Positions 48,437 to 59,900 of a stretch of DNA of 64,000 nt are shown here, piece after piece. The notes under the pieces are model-generated. The model searched no databases, had not been told where the DNA came from, and saw nothing but the letters and a program-made list of their open reading frames with translations. The stretch is from Notolepis coatsorum. Taxonomy: Eukaryota > Chordata > Actinopteri > Aulopiformes > Paralepididae. A program made the position numbers and the translations under genes. Each line of letters begins with the position of its first letter. Position 1 is the stretch's first letter. The stretch spans positions 1 to 64,000 of the forward strand of contig CAXASK010002127.1 of assembly GCA_963971535.1 (NCBI GenBank), given 5' to 3'.

Positions 48437-51400
48437 CTCAGGCATTTTCGAGACAGGAAGCCGATTAGGAAAAGCTTACCCACCCCCAGATGGACCCAGG
48501 GTAGAAGGCCTGCGTGGATCCGGGCAACGGTGCTCCCGTGGGACCCGATGCGGAGCCCCGGGACGTCCGGGGACCCAGAGCCTGGTTCTCAGCATTTTCG
48601 ATGCATGAAGTGATTGAGGGAAAGCGCCCCCACAACGGGATGTACCCGGGGGTAGAAGGCCCGACTGGATCCGAGCAACGGTGCCCCCTTGGGGGCCAGT
48701 TGCGGGTAAGTTGTGGGCCTTCAGCAGAGCCTGGTTCTCAGCATTTTCGATGCAGGAAGTGATTGAGGGAAAGCGCCCCCAGAACGAGATGGACCCAGGG
48801 TAGAAGGCCCGAGTGGATCCGTGCAACGGTGCTCCCGTGGGACCCGATACGGTGCCCCGGGGACCCGATACGGTGCTCCCGTGGGAACCGATTAAGAGGC
48901 TAAGATTTTCTCAGGCATTTTCGAGACAGGAAGCCGATTAGGAAAAGCTTACCCACCCCCAGATGGACCCAGGGTAGAAGGCCTGCGTGGATCCGGGCAA
49001 CGGTGCTCCCGTGGGACCCTAACCCTAACCCTAACCCTAACCCTAACCCTAACCCTAACCCTAACCCTAACCCTAACCCGATACGGTGCCCCAGGAACCC
49101 CTTTTGGCCAGGTTAAGAGTGTCTCAGGCATTTTCGAGACAGGAAGCCGATTAGGAAAAGCTTACCCACCCCCAGATGGACCCAGGGTAGAAGGCCTGCG
49201 TGGATCCGGGCAACGGTGCTCCCGTGGGACCCGATGCGGAGCCCCGGGACGTCCGGGGACCCAGAGCCTGGTTCTCAGCATTTTCGATGCATGAAGTGAT
49301 TGAGGGAAAGCGCCCCCACAACGGGATGTACCCGGGGGTAGAAGGCCCGACTGGATCCGAGCAACGGTGCCCCCTTGGGGGCCAGTTGCGGGTAAGTTGT
49401 GGGTCTTCAGCAGAGCCTGGTTCTCAGCATTTTCGATGCAGGAAGTGATTGAGGGAAAGCGCCCCCAGAACGAGATGGACCCAGGGTAGAAGGCCCGAGT
49501 GGATCCGTGCAACGGTGCTCCCGTGGGACCCGATACGGTGCCCCGGGGACCCGATACGGTGCTCCCGTGGGAACCGATTAAGAGGCTAAGATTTTCTCAG
49601 GCATTTTCGAGACAGGAAGCCGATTAGGAAAAGCTTACCCACCCCCAGATGGACCCAGGGTAGAAGGCCTGCGTGGATCCGGGCAACGGTGCTCCCGTGG
49701 GACCCTAACCCTAACCCTAACCCTAACCCTAACCCTAACCCTAACCCTAACCCTAACCCTAACCCGATACGGTGCCCCGGGAACCCCTTTTGGCCAGGTT
49801 AAGAGTGTCTCAGGCATTTTCGAGACAGGAAGCCGATTAGGAAAAGCTTACCCACCCCCAGATGGACGCAGGGTAGAAGGCCTGCGTGGATCCGGGCAAC
49901 GGTGCTCCCGTGGGACCCGATGCGGAGCCCCGGGACGTCCGGGGACCCAGAGCCTGGTTCTCAGCATTTTCGATGCATGAAGTGATTGAGGGAAAGCGCC
50001 CCCACAACGGGATGTACCCGGGGGTAGAAGGCCCGACTGGATCCGAGCAACGGTGCCCCCTTGGGGGCCAGTTGCGGGTAAGTTGTGGGTCTTCAGCAGA
50101 GCCTGGTTCTCAGCATTTTCGATGCAGGAAGTGATTGAGGGAAAGCGCCCCCAGAACGAGATGGACCCAGGGTAGAAGGCCCGAGTGGATCCGTGCAACG
50201 GTGCTCCCGTGGGACCCGATACGGTGCCCCGGGGACCCGATACGGTGCTCCCGTGGGAACCGATTAAGAGGCTAAGATTTTCTCAGGCATTTTCGAGACA
50301 GGACGCCGATTAGGAAAAGCTTACCCACCCCCAGATGGACCCAGGGTAGAAGGCCTGCGTGGATCCGGGCAACGGTGCTCCCGTGGGACCCTAACCCTAA
50401 CCCTAACCCTAACCCTAACCCTAACCCTAACCCGATACGGTGCCCTGGGAACCCCTTTTGGCCAGGTTAAGAGTGTCTCAGGCATTTTCGAGACAGGAAG
50501 CCGATTAGGAAAAGCTTACCCACCCCCAGATGGACCCAGGCTAGAAGGCCTGCGTGGATCCGGGCAACGGTGCTCCCGTGGGACCCTAACCCTAACCCTA
50601 ACCCTAACCCTAACCCTAACCCTAACCCTAACCCTAACCCGATACGGTGCCCCGGGAACCCCTTTTGGCCAGGTTAAGAGTGTCTCAGGCATTTTCGAGA
50701 CAGGAAGCCGATTAGGAAAAGCTTACCCACCCCCAGATGGACCCAGGGTAGAAGGCCTGCGTGGATCCGGGCAACGGTGCTCCCGTGGGACCCGATGCGG
50801 AGCCCCGGGACGTCCGGGGACCCAGAGCCTGGTTCTCAGCATTTTCGATGCATGAAGTGATTGAGGGAAAGCGCCCCCACAACGGGATGTACCCGGGGGT
50901 AGAAGGCCCGACTGGATCCGAGCAACGGTGCCCCCTTGGGGGCCAGTTGCGGGTAAGTTGTGGGTCTTCAGCAGAGCCTGGTTCTCAGCATTTTCGATGC
51001 AGGAAGTGATTGAGGGAAAGCGCCCCCAGAACGAGATGGACCCAGGGTAGAAGGCCCGAGTGGATCCGTGCAACGGTGCTCCCGTGGGACCCGATACGGT
51101 GCCCCGGGGACCCGATACGGTGCTCCCGTGGGAACCGATTAAGAGGCTAAGATTTTCTCAGGCATTTTCGAGACAGGACGCCGATTAGGAAAAGCTTACC
51201 CACCCCCAGATGGACCCAGGGTAGAAGGCCTGCGTGGATCCGGGCAACGGTGCTCCCGTGGGACCCTAACCCTAACCCTAACCCTAACCCTAACCCTAAC
51301 CCGATACGGTGCCCTGGGAACCCCTTTTGGCCAGGTTAAGAGTGTCTCAGGCATTTTCGAGACAGGAAGCCGATTAGGAAAAGCTTACCCACCCCCAGAT

Positions 51401-54400
51401 GGACCCAGGGTAGAAGGCCTGCGTGGATCCGGGCAACGGTGCTCCCGTGGGACCCTAACCCTAACCCTAACCCTAACCCTAACCCTAACCCTAACCCTAA
51501 CCCTAACCCTAACCCGATACGGTGCCCCGGGAACCCCTTTTGGCCAGGTTAAGAGTGTCTCAGGCATTTTCGAGACAGGAAGCCGATTAGGAAAAGCTTA
51601 CCCACCCCCAGATGGACCCAGGGTAGAAGGCCTGCGTGGATCCGGGCAACGGTGCTCCCGTGGGACCCGATGCGGAGCCCCGGGACGTCCGGGGACCCAG
51701 AGCCTGGTTCTCAGCATTTTCGATGCATGAAGTGATTGAGGGAAAGCGCCCCCACAACGGGATGTACCCGGGGGTAGAAGGCCCGACTGGATCCGAGCAA
51801 CGGTGCCCCCTTGGGGGCCAGTTGCGGGTAAGTTGTGGGTCTTCAGCAGAGCCTGGTTCTCAGCATTTTCGATGCAGGAAGTGATTGAGGGAAAGCGCCC
51901 CCAGAACGAGATGGACCCAGGGTAGAAGGCCTGAGTGGATCCGTGCAACGGTGCTCCCGTGGGACCCGATACGGTGCCCCGGGGACCCGATACGGTGCTC
52001 CCGTGGGAACCGATTAAGAGGCTAAGATTTTCTCAGGCATTTTCGAGACAGGAAGCCGATTAGGAAAAGCTTACCCACCCCCAGATGGACCCAGGGTAGA
52101 AGGCCTGTGTGGATCCGGGCAACGGTGCTCCCGTGGGACCCGATACGGTGCCCCGGGGACCCCTTTTGGCCAGGTTAAGAGTGTCTCAGGCATTTTCGAG
52201 ACAGGAAGCCGATTAGGAAAAGCTTACCCACCCCCAGATGGACCCAGGGTAGAAGGCCTGCGTGGATCCGGGCAACGGTGCTCCCGTGGGACCCTAACCC
52301 TAACCCTAACCCTAACCCTAACCCTAACCCTAACCCTAACCCGATACGGTGCCCCGGGAACCCCTTTTGGCCAGGTTAAGAGTGTCTCAGGCATTTTCGA
52401 GACAGGAAGCCGATTAGGAAAAGCTTACCCACCCCCAGATGGACCCAGGGTAGAAGGCCTGCGTGGATCCGGGCAACGGTGCTCCCGTGGGACCCGATGC
52501 GGAGCCCCGGGACGTCCGGGGACCCAGAGCCTGGTTCTCAGCATTTTCGATGCATGAAGTGATTGAGGGAAAGCGCCCCCACAACGGGATGTACCCGGGG
52601 GTAGAAGGCCCGACTGGATCCGAGCAACGGTGCCCCCTTGGGGGCCAGTTGCGGGTAAGTTGTGGGCCTTCAGCAGAGCCTGGTTCTCAGCATTTTCGAT
52701 GCAGGAAGTGATTGAGGGAAAGCGCCCCCAGAACGAGATGGACCCAGGGTAGAAGGCCCGAGTGGATCCGTGCAACGGTGCTCCCGTGGGACCCGATACG
52801 GTGCCCCGGGGACCCGATACGGTGCTCCCGTGGGAACCGATTAAGAGGCTAAGATTTTCTCAGGCATTTTCGAGACAGGAAGCCGATTAGGAAAAGCTTA
52901 CCCACCCCCAGATGGACCCAGGGTAGAAGGCCTGCGTGGATCCGGGCAACGGTGCTCCCGTGGGACCCTAACCCTAACCCTAACCCTAACCCTAACCCTA
53001 ACCCTAACCCTAACCCGATACGGTGCCCCAGGAACCCCTTTTGGCCAGGTTAAGAGTGTCTCAGGCATTTTCGAGACAGGAAGCCGATTAGGAAAAGCTT
53101 ACCCACCCCCAGATGGACCCAGGGTAGAAGGCCTGCGTGGATCCGGGCAACGGTGCTCCCGTGGGACCCGATGCGGAGCCCCGGGACGTCCGGGGACCCA
53201 GAGCCTGGTTCTCAGCATTTTCGATGCATGAAGTGATTGAGGGAAAGCGCCCCCACAACGGGATGTACCCGGGGGTAGAAGGCCCGACTGGATCCGAGCA
53301 ACGGTGCCCCCTTGGGGGCCAGTTGCGGGTAAGTTGTGGGTCTTCAGCAGAGCCTGGTTCTCAGCATTTTCGATGCAGGAAGTGATTGAGGGAAAGCGCC
53401 CCCAGAACGAGATGGACCCAGGGTAGAAGGCCCGAGTGGATCCGTGCAACGGTGCTCCCGTGGGACCCGATACGGTGCCCCGGGGACCCGATACGGTGCT
53501 CCCGTGGGAACCGATTAAGAGGCTAAGATTTTCTCAGGCATTTTCGAGACAGGACGCCGATTAGGAAAAGCTTACCCACCCCCAGATGGACCCAGGGTAG
53601 AAGGCCTGCGTGGATCCGGGCAACGGTGCTCCCGTGGGACCCTAACCCTAACCCTAACCCTAACCCTAACCCTAACCCTAACCCTAACCCTAACCCTAAC
53701 CCGATACGGTGCCCTGGGAACCCCTTTTGGCCAGGTTAAGAGTGTCTCAGGCATTTTCGAGACAGGAAGCCGATTAGGAAAAGCTTACCCACCCCCAGAT
53801 GGACCCAGGGTAGAAGGCCTGCGTGGATCCGGGCAACGGTGCTCCCGTGGGACCCGATGCGGAGCCCCGGGACGTCCGGGGACCCAGAGCCTGGTTCTCA
53901 GCATTTTCGATGCATGAAGTGATTGAGGGAAAGCGCCCCCACAACGGGATGTACCCGGGGGTAGAAGGCCCGACTGGATCCGAGCAACGGTGCCCCCTTG
54001 GGGGCCAGTTGCGGGTAAGTTGTGGGTCTTCAGCAGAGCCTGGTTCTCAGCATTTTCGATGCAGGAAGTGATTGAGGGAAAGCGCCCCCAGAACGAGATG
54101 GACCCAGGGTAGAAGGCCCGAGTGGATCCGTGCAACGGTGCTCCCGTGGGACCCGATACGGTGCCCCGGGGACCCGATACGGTGCTCCCGTGGGAACCGA
54201 TTAAGAGGCTAAGATTTTCTCAGGCATTTTCGAGACAGGAAGCCGATTAGGAAAAGCTTACCCACCCCCAGATGGACCCAGGGTAGAAGGCCTGCGTGGA
54301 TCCGGGCAACGGTGCTCCCGTGGGACCCTAACCCTAACCCTAACCCTAACCCTAACCCTAACCCTAACCCTAACCCTAACCCGATACGGTGCCCCGGGAA

Positions 54401-55306
54401 CCCCTTTTGGCCAGGTTAAGAGTGTCTCAGGCATTTTCGAGACAGGAAGCCGATTAGGAAAAGCTTACCCACCCCCAGATGGACCCAGGGTAGAAGGCCT
54501 GCGTGGATCCGGGCAACGGTGCTCCCGTGGGACCCGATGCGGAGCCCCGGGACGTCCGGGGACCCAGAGCCTGGTTCTCAGCATTTTCGATGCATGAAGT
54601 GATTGAGGGAAAGCGCCCCCACAACGGGATGTACCCGGGGGTAGAAGGCCCGACTGGATCCGAGCAACGGTGCCCCCTTGGGGGCCAGTTGCGGGTAAGT
54701 TGTGGGTCTTCAGCAGAGCCTGGTTCTCAGCATTTTCGATGCAGGAAGTGATTGAGGGAAAGCGCCCCCAGAACGAGATGGACCCAGGGTAGAAGGCCCG
54801 AGTGGATCCGTGCAACGGTGCTCCCGTGGGACCCGATACGGTGCCCCGGGGACCCGATACGGTGCTCCCGTGGGAACCGATTAAGAGGCTAAGATTTTCT
54901 CAGGCATTTTCGAGACAGGACGCCGATTAGGAAAAGCTTACCCACCCCCAGATGGACCCAGGGTAGAAGGCCTGCGTGGATCCGGGCAACGGTGCTCCCG
55001 TGGGACCCTAACCCTAACCCTAACCCTAACCCTAACCCTAACCCTAACCCTAACCCGATACGGTGCCCTGGGAACCCCTTTTGGCCAGGTTAAGAGTGTC
55101 TCAGGCATTTTCGAGACAGGAAGCCGATTAGGAAAAGCTTACCCACCCCCAGATGGACCCAGGCTAGAAGGCCTGCGTGGATCCGGGCAACGGTGCTCCC
55201 GTGGGACCCTAACCCTAACCCTAACCCTAACCCTAACCCTAACCCTAACCCTAACCCTAACCCGATACGGTGCCCCGGGAACCCCTTTTGGCCAGGTTAA
55301 GAGTGT
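48437..55306. repeat. Units U68-U76, left copy of the 8.46 kb-offset duplication
   Basis: Unit lengths in order are 686, 686, 875, 875, 827, 674, 686, 680 and 881 bp. Tracts start at 49017 (10 hexamers), 49703 (10), 50389 (7) and 50584 (9) in U70, 51264 (6) and 51453 (10) in U71, 52292 (8), 52966 (8), 53640 (10), 54326 (9), and 55006 (8) and 55207 (9) in U76. Shared markers: ccccaggaacc in U68 and U73, gacgcagg in U70 (49868), ggctagaag in U70 and U76, cctgtgtgg in U72. Confidence 0.92.
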
Positions 55307-55968
55307 CTCAGGCATTTTCGAGACAGGAAGCCGATTAGGAAAAGCTTACCCACCCCCAGATGGACCCAGGGTAGAAGGCCTGCGTGGATCCGGGCAACGG
55401 TGCTCCCGTGGGACCCGATGCGGAGCCCCGGGACGTCCGGGGACCCAGAGCCTGGTTCTCAGCATTTTCGATGCATGAAGTGATTGAGGGAAAGCGCCCC
55501 CACAACGGGATGTACCCGGGGGTAGAAGGCCCGACTGGATCCGAGCAACGGTGCCCCCTTGGGGGCCAGTTGCGGGTAAGTTGTGGGTCTTCAGCAGAGC
55601 CTGGTTCTCAGCATTTTCGATGCAGGAAGTGATTGAGGGAAAGCGCCCCCAGAACGAGATGGACCCAGGGTAGAAGGCCCGAGTGGATCCGTGCAACGGT
55701 GCTCCCGTGGGACCCGATACGGTGCCCCGGGGACCCGATACGGTGCTCCCGTGGGAACCGATTAAGAGGCTAAGATTTTCTCAGGCATTTTCGAGACAGG
55801 ACGCCGATTAGGAAAAGCTTACCCACCCCCAGATGGACCCAGGGTAGAAGGCCTGCGTGGATCCGGGCAACGGTGCTCCCGTGGGACCCTAACCCTAACC
55901 CTAACCCTAACCCTAACCCTAACCCGATACGGTGCCCTGGGAACCCCTTTTGGCCAGGTTAAGAGTGT
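55307..55968. repeat. U77, short C-type unit
   Basis: This is a standard 662 bp tetramer with only six hexamers from 55887. It lies between the two copies of the duplication and has no partner in the left copy. Confidence 0.9.
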
Positions 55969-56900
55969 CTCAGGCATTTTCGAGACAGGAAGCCGATTAG
56001 GAAAAGCTTACCCACCCCCAGATGGACCCAGGGTAGAAGGCCTGCGTGGATCCGGGCAACGGTGCTCCCGTGGGACCCGATGCGGAGCCCCGGGACGTCC
56101 GGGGACCCAGAGCCTGGTTCTCAGCATTTTCGATGCATGAAGTGATTGAGGGAAAGCGCCCCCACAACGGGATGTACCCGGGGGTAGAAGGCCCGACTGG
56201 ATCCGAGCAACGGTGCCCCCTTGGGGGCCAGTTGCGGGTAAGTTGTGGGTCTTCAGCAGAGCCTGGTTCTCAGCATTTTCGATGCAGGAAGTGATTGAGG
56301 GAAAGCGCCCCCAGAACGAGATGGACCCAGGGTAGAAGGCCCGAGTGGATCCGTGCTACGGTGCTCCCGTGGGACCCGATACGGTGCCCCGGGGACCCGA
56401 TACGGTGCTCCCGTGGGAACCGATTAAGAGGCTAAGATTTTCTCAGGCATTTTCGAGACAGGAAGCCGATTAGGAAAAGCTTACCCACCCCCAGATGGAC
56501 CCAGGGTAGAAGGCCTGCGTGGATCCGGGCAACGGTGCTCCCGTGGGACCCGATACGGTGCCCCGGGGACCCCTTTTGGCCAGGTTAAGAGTGTCTCAGG
56601 CATTTTCGAGACAGGAAGCCGATTAGGAAAAGCTTACCCACCCCCAGATGGACCCAGGGTAGAAGGCCTGCGTGGATCCGGGCAACGGTGCTCCCGTGGG
56701 ACCCGATACGGTGCCCCGGGAACCCCTTTTGGCCAGGTTAAGAGTGTCTCAGGCATTTTCGAGACAGGAAGCCGATTAGGAAAAGCTTACCCACCCCCAG
56801 ATGGACCCAGGGTAGAAGGCCTGCGTGGATCCGGGCAACGGTGCTCCCGTGGGACCCGATACGGTGCCCCGGGAACCCCTTTTGGCCAGGTTAAGAGTGT
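55969..56900. repeat. U78, unit with three M4 copies and no telomeric tract
   Basis: 932 bp equals 626 + 2 x 153, with zero hexamers. After M3 come three M4 copies in a row, each reading GTGGGACCCGATACGGTG without interruption. The first continues CCCCGGGGACCCC, as in other empty M4 copies. The second and third continue CCCCGGGAACCCC, as in tract-bearing copies, so these two look like M4 copies that either lost the tract precisely or never had it. M3 has a private gtgctacgg near 56356. It is the only complete unit in the window without telomeric DNA. Confidence 0.93.
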
Positions 56901-59900
56901 CTCAGGCATTTTCGAGACAGGAAGCCGATTAGGAAAAGCTTACCCACCCCCAGATGGACCCAGGGTAGAAGGCCTGCGTGGATCCGGGCAACGGTGCTCC
57001 CGTGGGACCCGATGCGGAGCCCCGGGACGTCCGGGGACCCAGAGCCTGGTTCTCAGCATTTTCGATGCATGAAGTGATTGAGGGAAAGCGCCCCCACAAC
57101 GGGATGTACCCGGGGGTAGAAGGCCCGACTGGATCCGAGCAACGGTGCCCCCTTGGGGGCCAGTTGCGGGTAAGTTGTGGGCCTTCAGCAGAGCCTGGTT
57201 CTCAGCATTTTCGATGCAGGAAGTGATTGAGGGAAAGCGCCCCCAGAACGAGATGGACCCAGGGTAGAAGGCCCGAGTGGATCCGTGCAACGGTGCTCCC
57301 GTGGGACCCGATACGGTGCCCCGGGGACCCGATACGGTGCTCCCGTGGGAACCGATTAAGAGGCTAAGATTTTCTCAGGCATTTTCGAGACAGGAAGCCG
57401 ATTAGGAAAAGCTTACCCACCCCCAGATGGACCCAGGGTAGAAGGCCTGCGTGGATCCGGGCAACGGTGCTCCCGTGGGACCCTAACCCTAACCCTAACC
57501 CTAACCCTAACCCTAACCCTAACCCTAACCCTAACCCTAACCCGATACGGTGCCCCAGGAACCCCTTTTGGCCAGGTTAAGAGTGTCTCAGGCATTTTCG
57601 AGACAGGAAGCCGATTAGGAAAAGCTTACCCACCCCCAGATGGACCCAGGGTAGAAGGCCTGCGTGGATCCGGGCAACGGTGCTCCCGTGGGACCCGATG
57701 CGGAGCCCCGGGACGTCCGGGGACCCAGAGCCTGGTTCTCAGCATTTTCGATGCATGAAGTGATTGAGGGAAAGCGCCCCCACAACGGGATGTACCCGGG
57801 GGTAGAAGGCCCGACTGGATCCGAGCAACGGTGCCCCCTTGGGGGCCAGTTGCGGGTAAGTTGTGGGTCTTCAGCAGAGCCTGGTTCTCAGCATTTTCGA
57901 TGCAGGAAGTGATTGAGGGAAAGCGCCCCCAGAACGAGATGGACCCAGGGTAGAAGGCCCGAGTGGATCCGTGCAACGGTGCTCCCGTGGGACCCGATAC
58001 GGTGCCCCGGGGACCCGATACGGTGCTCCCGTGGGAACCGATTAAGAGGCTAAGATTTTCTCAGGCATTTTCGAGACAGGAAGCCGATTAGGAAAAGCTT
58101 ACCCACCCCCAGATGGACCCAGGGTAGAAGGCCTGCGTGGATCCGGGCAACGGTGCTCCCGTGGGACCCTAACCCTAACCCTAACCCTAACCCTAACCCT
58201 AACCCTAACCCTAACCCTAACCCTAACCCGATACGGTGCCCCGGGAACCCCTTTTGGCCAGGTTAAGAGTGTCTCAGGCATTTTCGAGACAGGAAGCCGA
58301 TTAGGAAAAGCTTACCCACCCCCAGATGGACGCAGGGTAGAAGGCCTGCGTGGATCCGGGCAACGGTGCTCCCGTGGGACCCGATGCGGAGCCCCGGGAC
58401 GTCCGGGGACCCAGAGCCTGGTTCTCAGCATTTTCGATGCATGAAGTGATTGAGGGAAAGCGCCCCCACAACGGGATGTACCCGGGGGTAGAAGGCCCGA
58501 CTGGATCCGAGCAACGGTGCCCCCTTGGGGGCCAGTTGCGGGTAAGTTGTGGGTCTTCAGCAGAGCCTGGTTCTCAGCATTTTCGATGCAGGAAGTGATT
58601 GAGGGAAAGCGCCCCCAGAACGAGATGGACCCAGGGTAGAAGGCCCGAGTGGATCCGTGCAACGGTGCTCCCGTGGGACCCGATACGGTGCCCCGGGGAC
58701 CCGATACGGTGCTCCCGTGGGAACCGATTAAGAGGCTAAGATTTTCTCAGGCATTTTCGAGACAGGACGCCGATTAGGAAAAGCTTACCCACCCCCAGAT
58801 GGACCCAGGGTAGAAGGCCTGCGTGGATCCGGGCAACGGTGCTCCCGTGGGACCCTAACCCTAACCCTAACCCTAACCCTAACCCTAACCCTAACCCGAT
58901 ACGGTGCCCTGGGAACCCCTTTTGGCCAGGTTAAGAGTGTCTCAGGCATTTTCGAGACAGGAAGCCGATTAGGAAAAGCTTACCCACCCCCAGATGGACC
59001 CAGGCTAGAAGGCCTGCGTGGATCCGGGCAACGGTGCTCCCGTGGGACCCTAACCCTAACCCTAACCCTAACCCTAACCCTAACCCTAACCCTAACCCTA
59101 ACCCGATACGGTGCCCCGGGAACCCCTTTTGGCCAGGTTAAGAGTGTCTCAGGCATTTTCGAGACAGGAAGCCGATTAGGAAAAGCTTACCCACCCCCAG
59201 ATGGACCCAGGGTAGAAGGCCTGCGTGGATCCGGGCAACGGTGCTCCCGTGGGACCCGATGCGGAGCCCCGGGACGTCCGGGGACCCAGAGCCTGGTTCT
59301 CAGCATTTTCGATGCATGAAGTGATTGAGGGAAAGCGCCCCCACAACGGGATGTACCCGGGGGTAGAAGGCCCGACTGGATCCGAGCAACGGTGCCCCCT
59401 TGGGGGCCAGTTGCGGGTAAGTTGTGGGTCTTCAGCAGAGCCTGGTTCTCAGCATTTTCGATGCAGGAAGTGATTGAGGGAAAGCGCCCCCAGAACGAGA
59501 TGGACCCAGGGTAGAAGGCCCGAGTGGATCCGTGCAACGGTGCTCCCGTGGGACCCGATACGGTGCCCCGGGGACCCGATACGGTGCTCCCGTGGGAACC
59601 GATTAAGAGGCTAAGATTTTCTCAGGCATTTTCGAGACAGGACGCCGATTAGGAAAAGCTTACCCACCCCCAGATGGACCCAGGGTAGAAGGCCTGCGTG
59701 GATCCGGGCAACGGTGCTCCCGTGGGACCCTAACCCTAACCCTAACCCTAACCCTAACCCTAACCCGATACGGTGCCCTGGGAACCCCTTTTGGCCAGGT
59801 TAAGAGTGTCTCAGGCATTTTCGAGACAGGAAGCCGATTAGGAAAAGCTTACCCACCCCCAGATGGACCCAGGGTAGAAGGCCTGCGTGGATCCGGGCAA

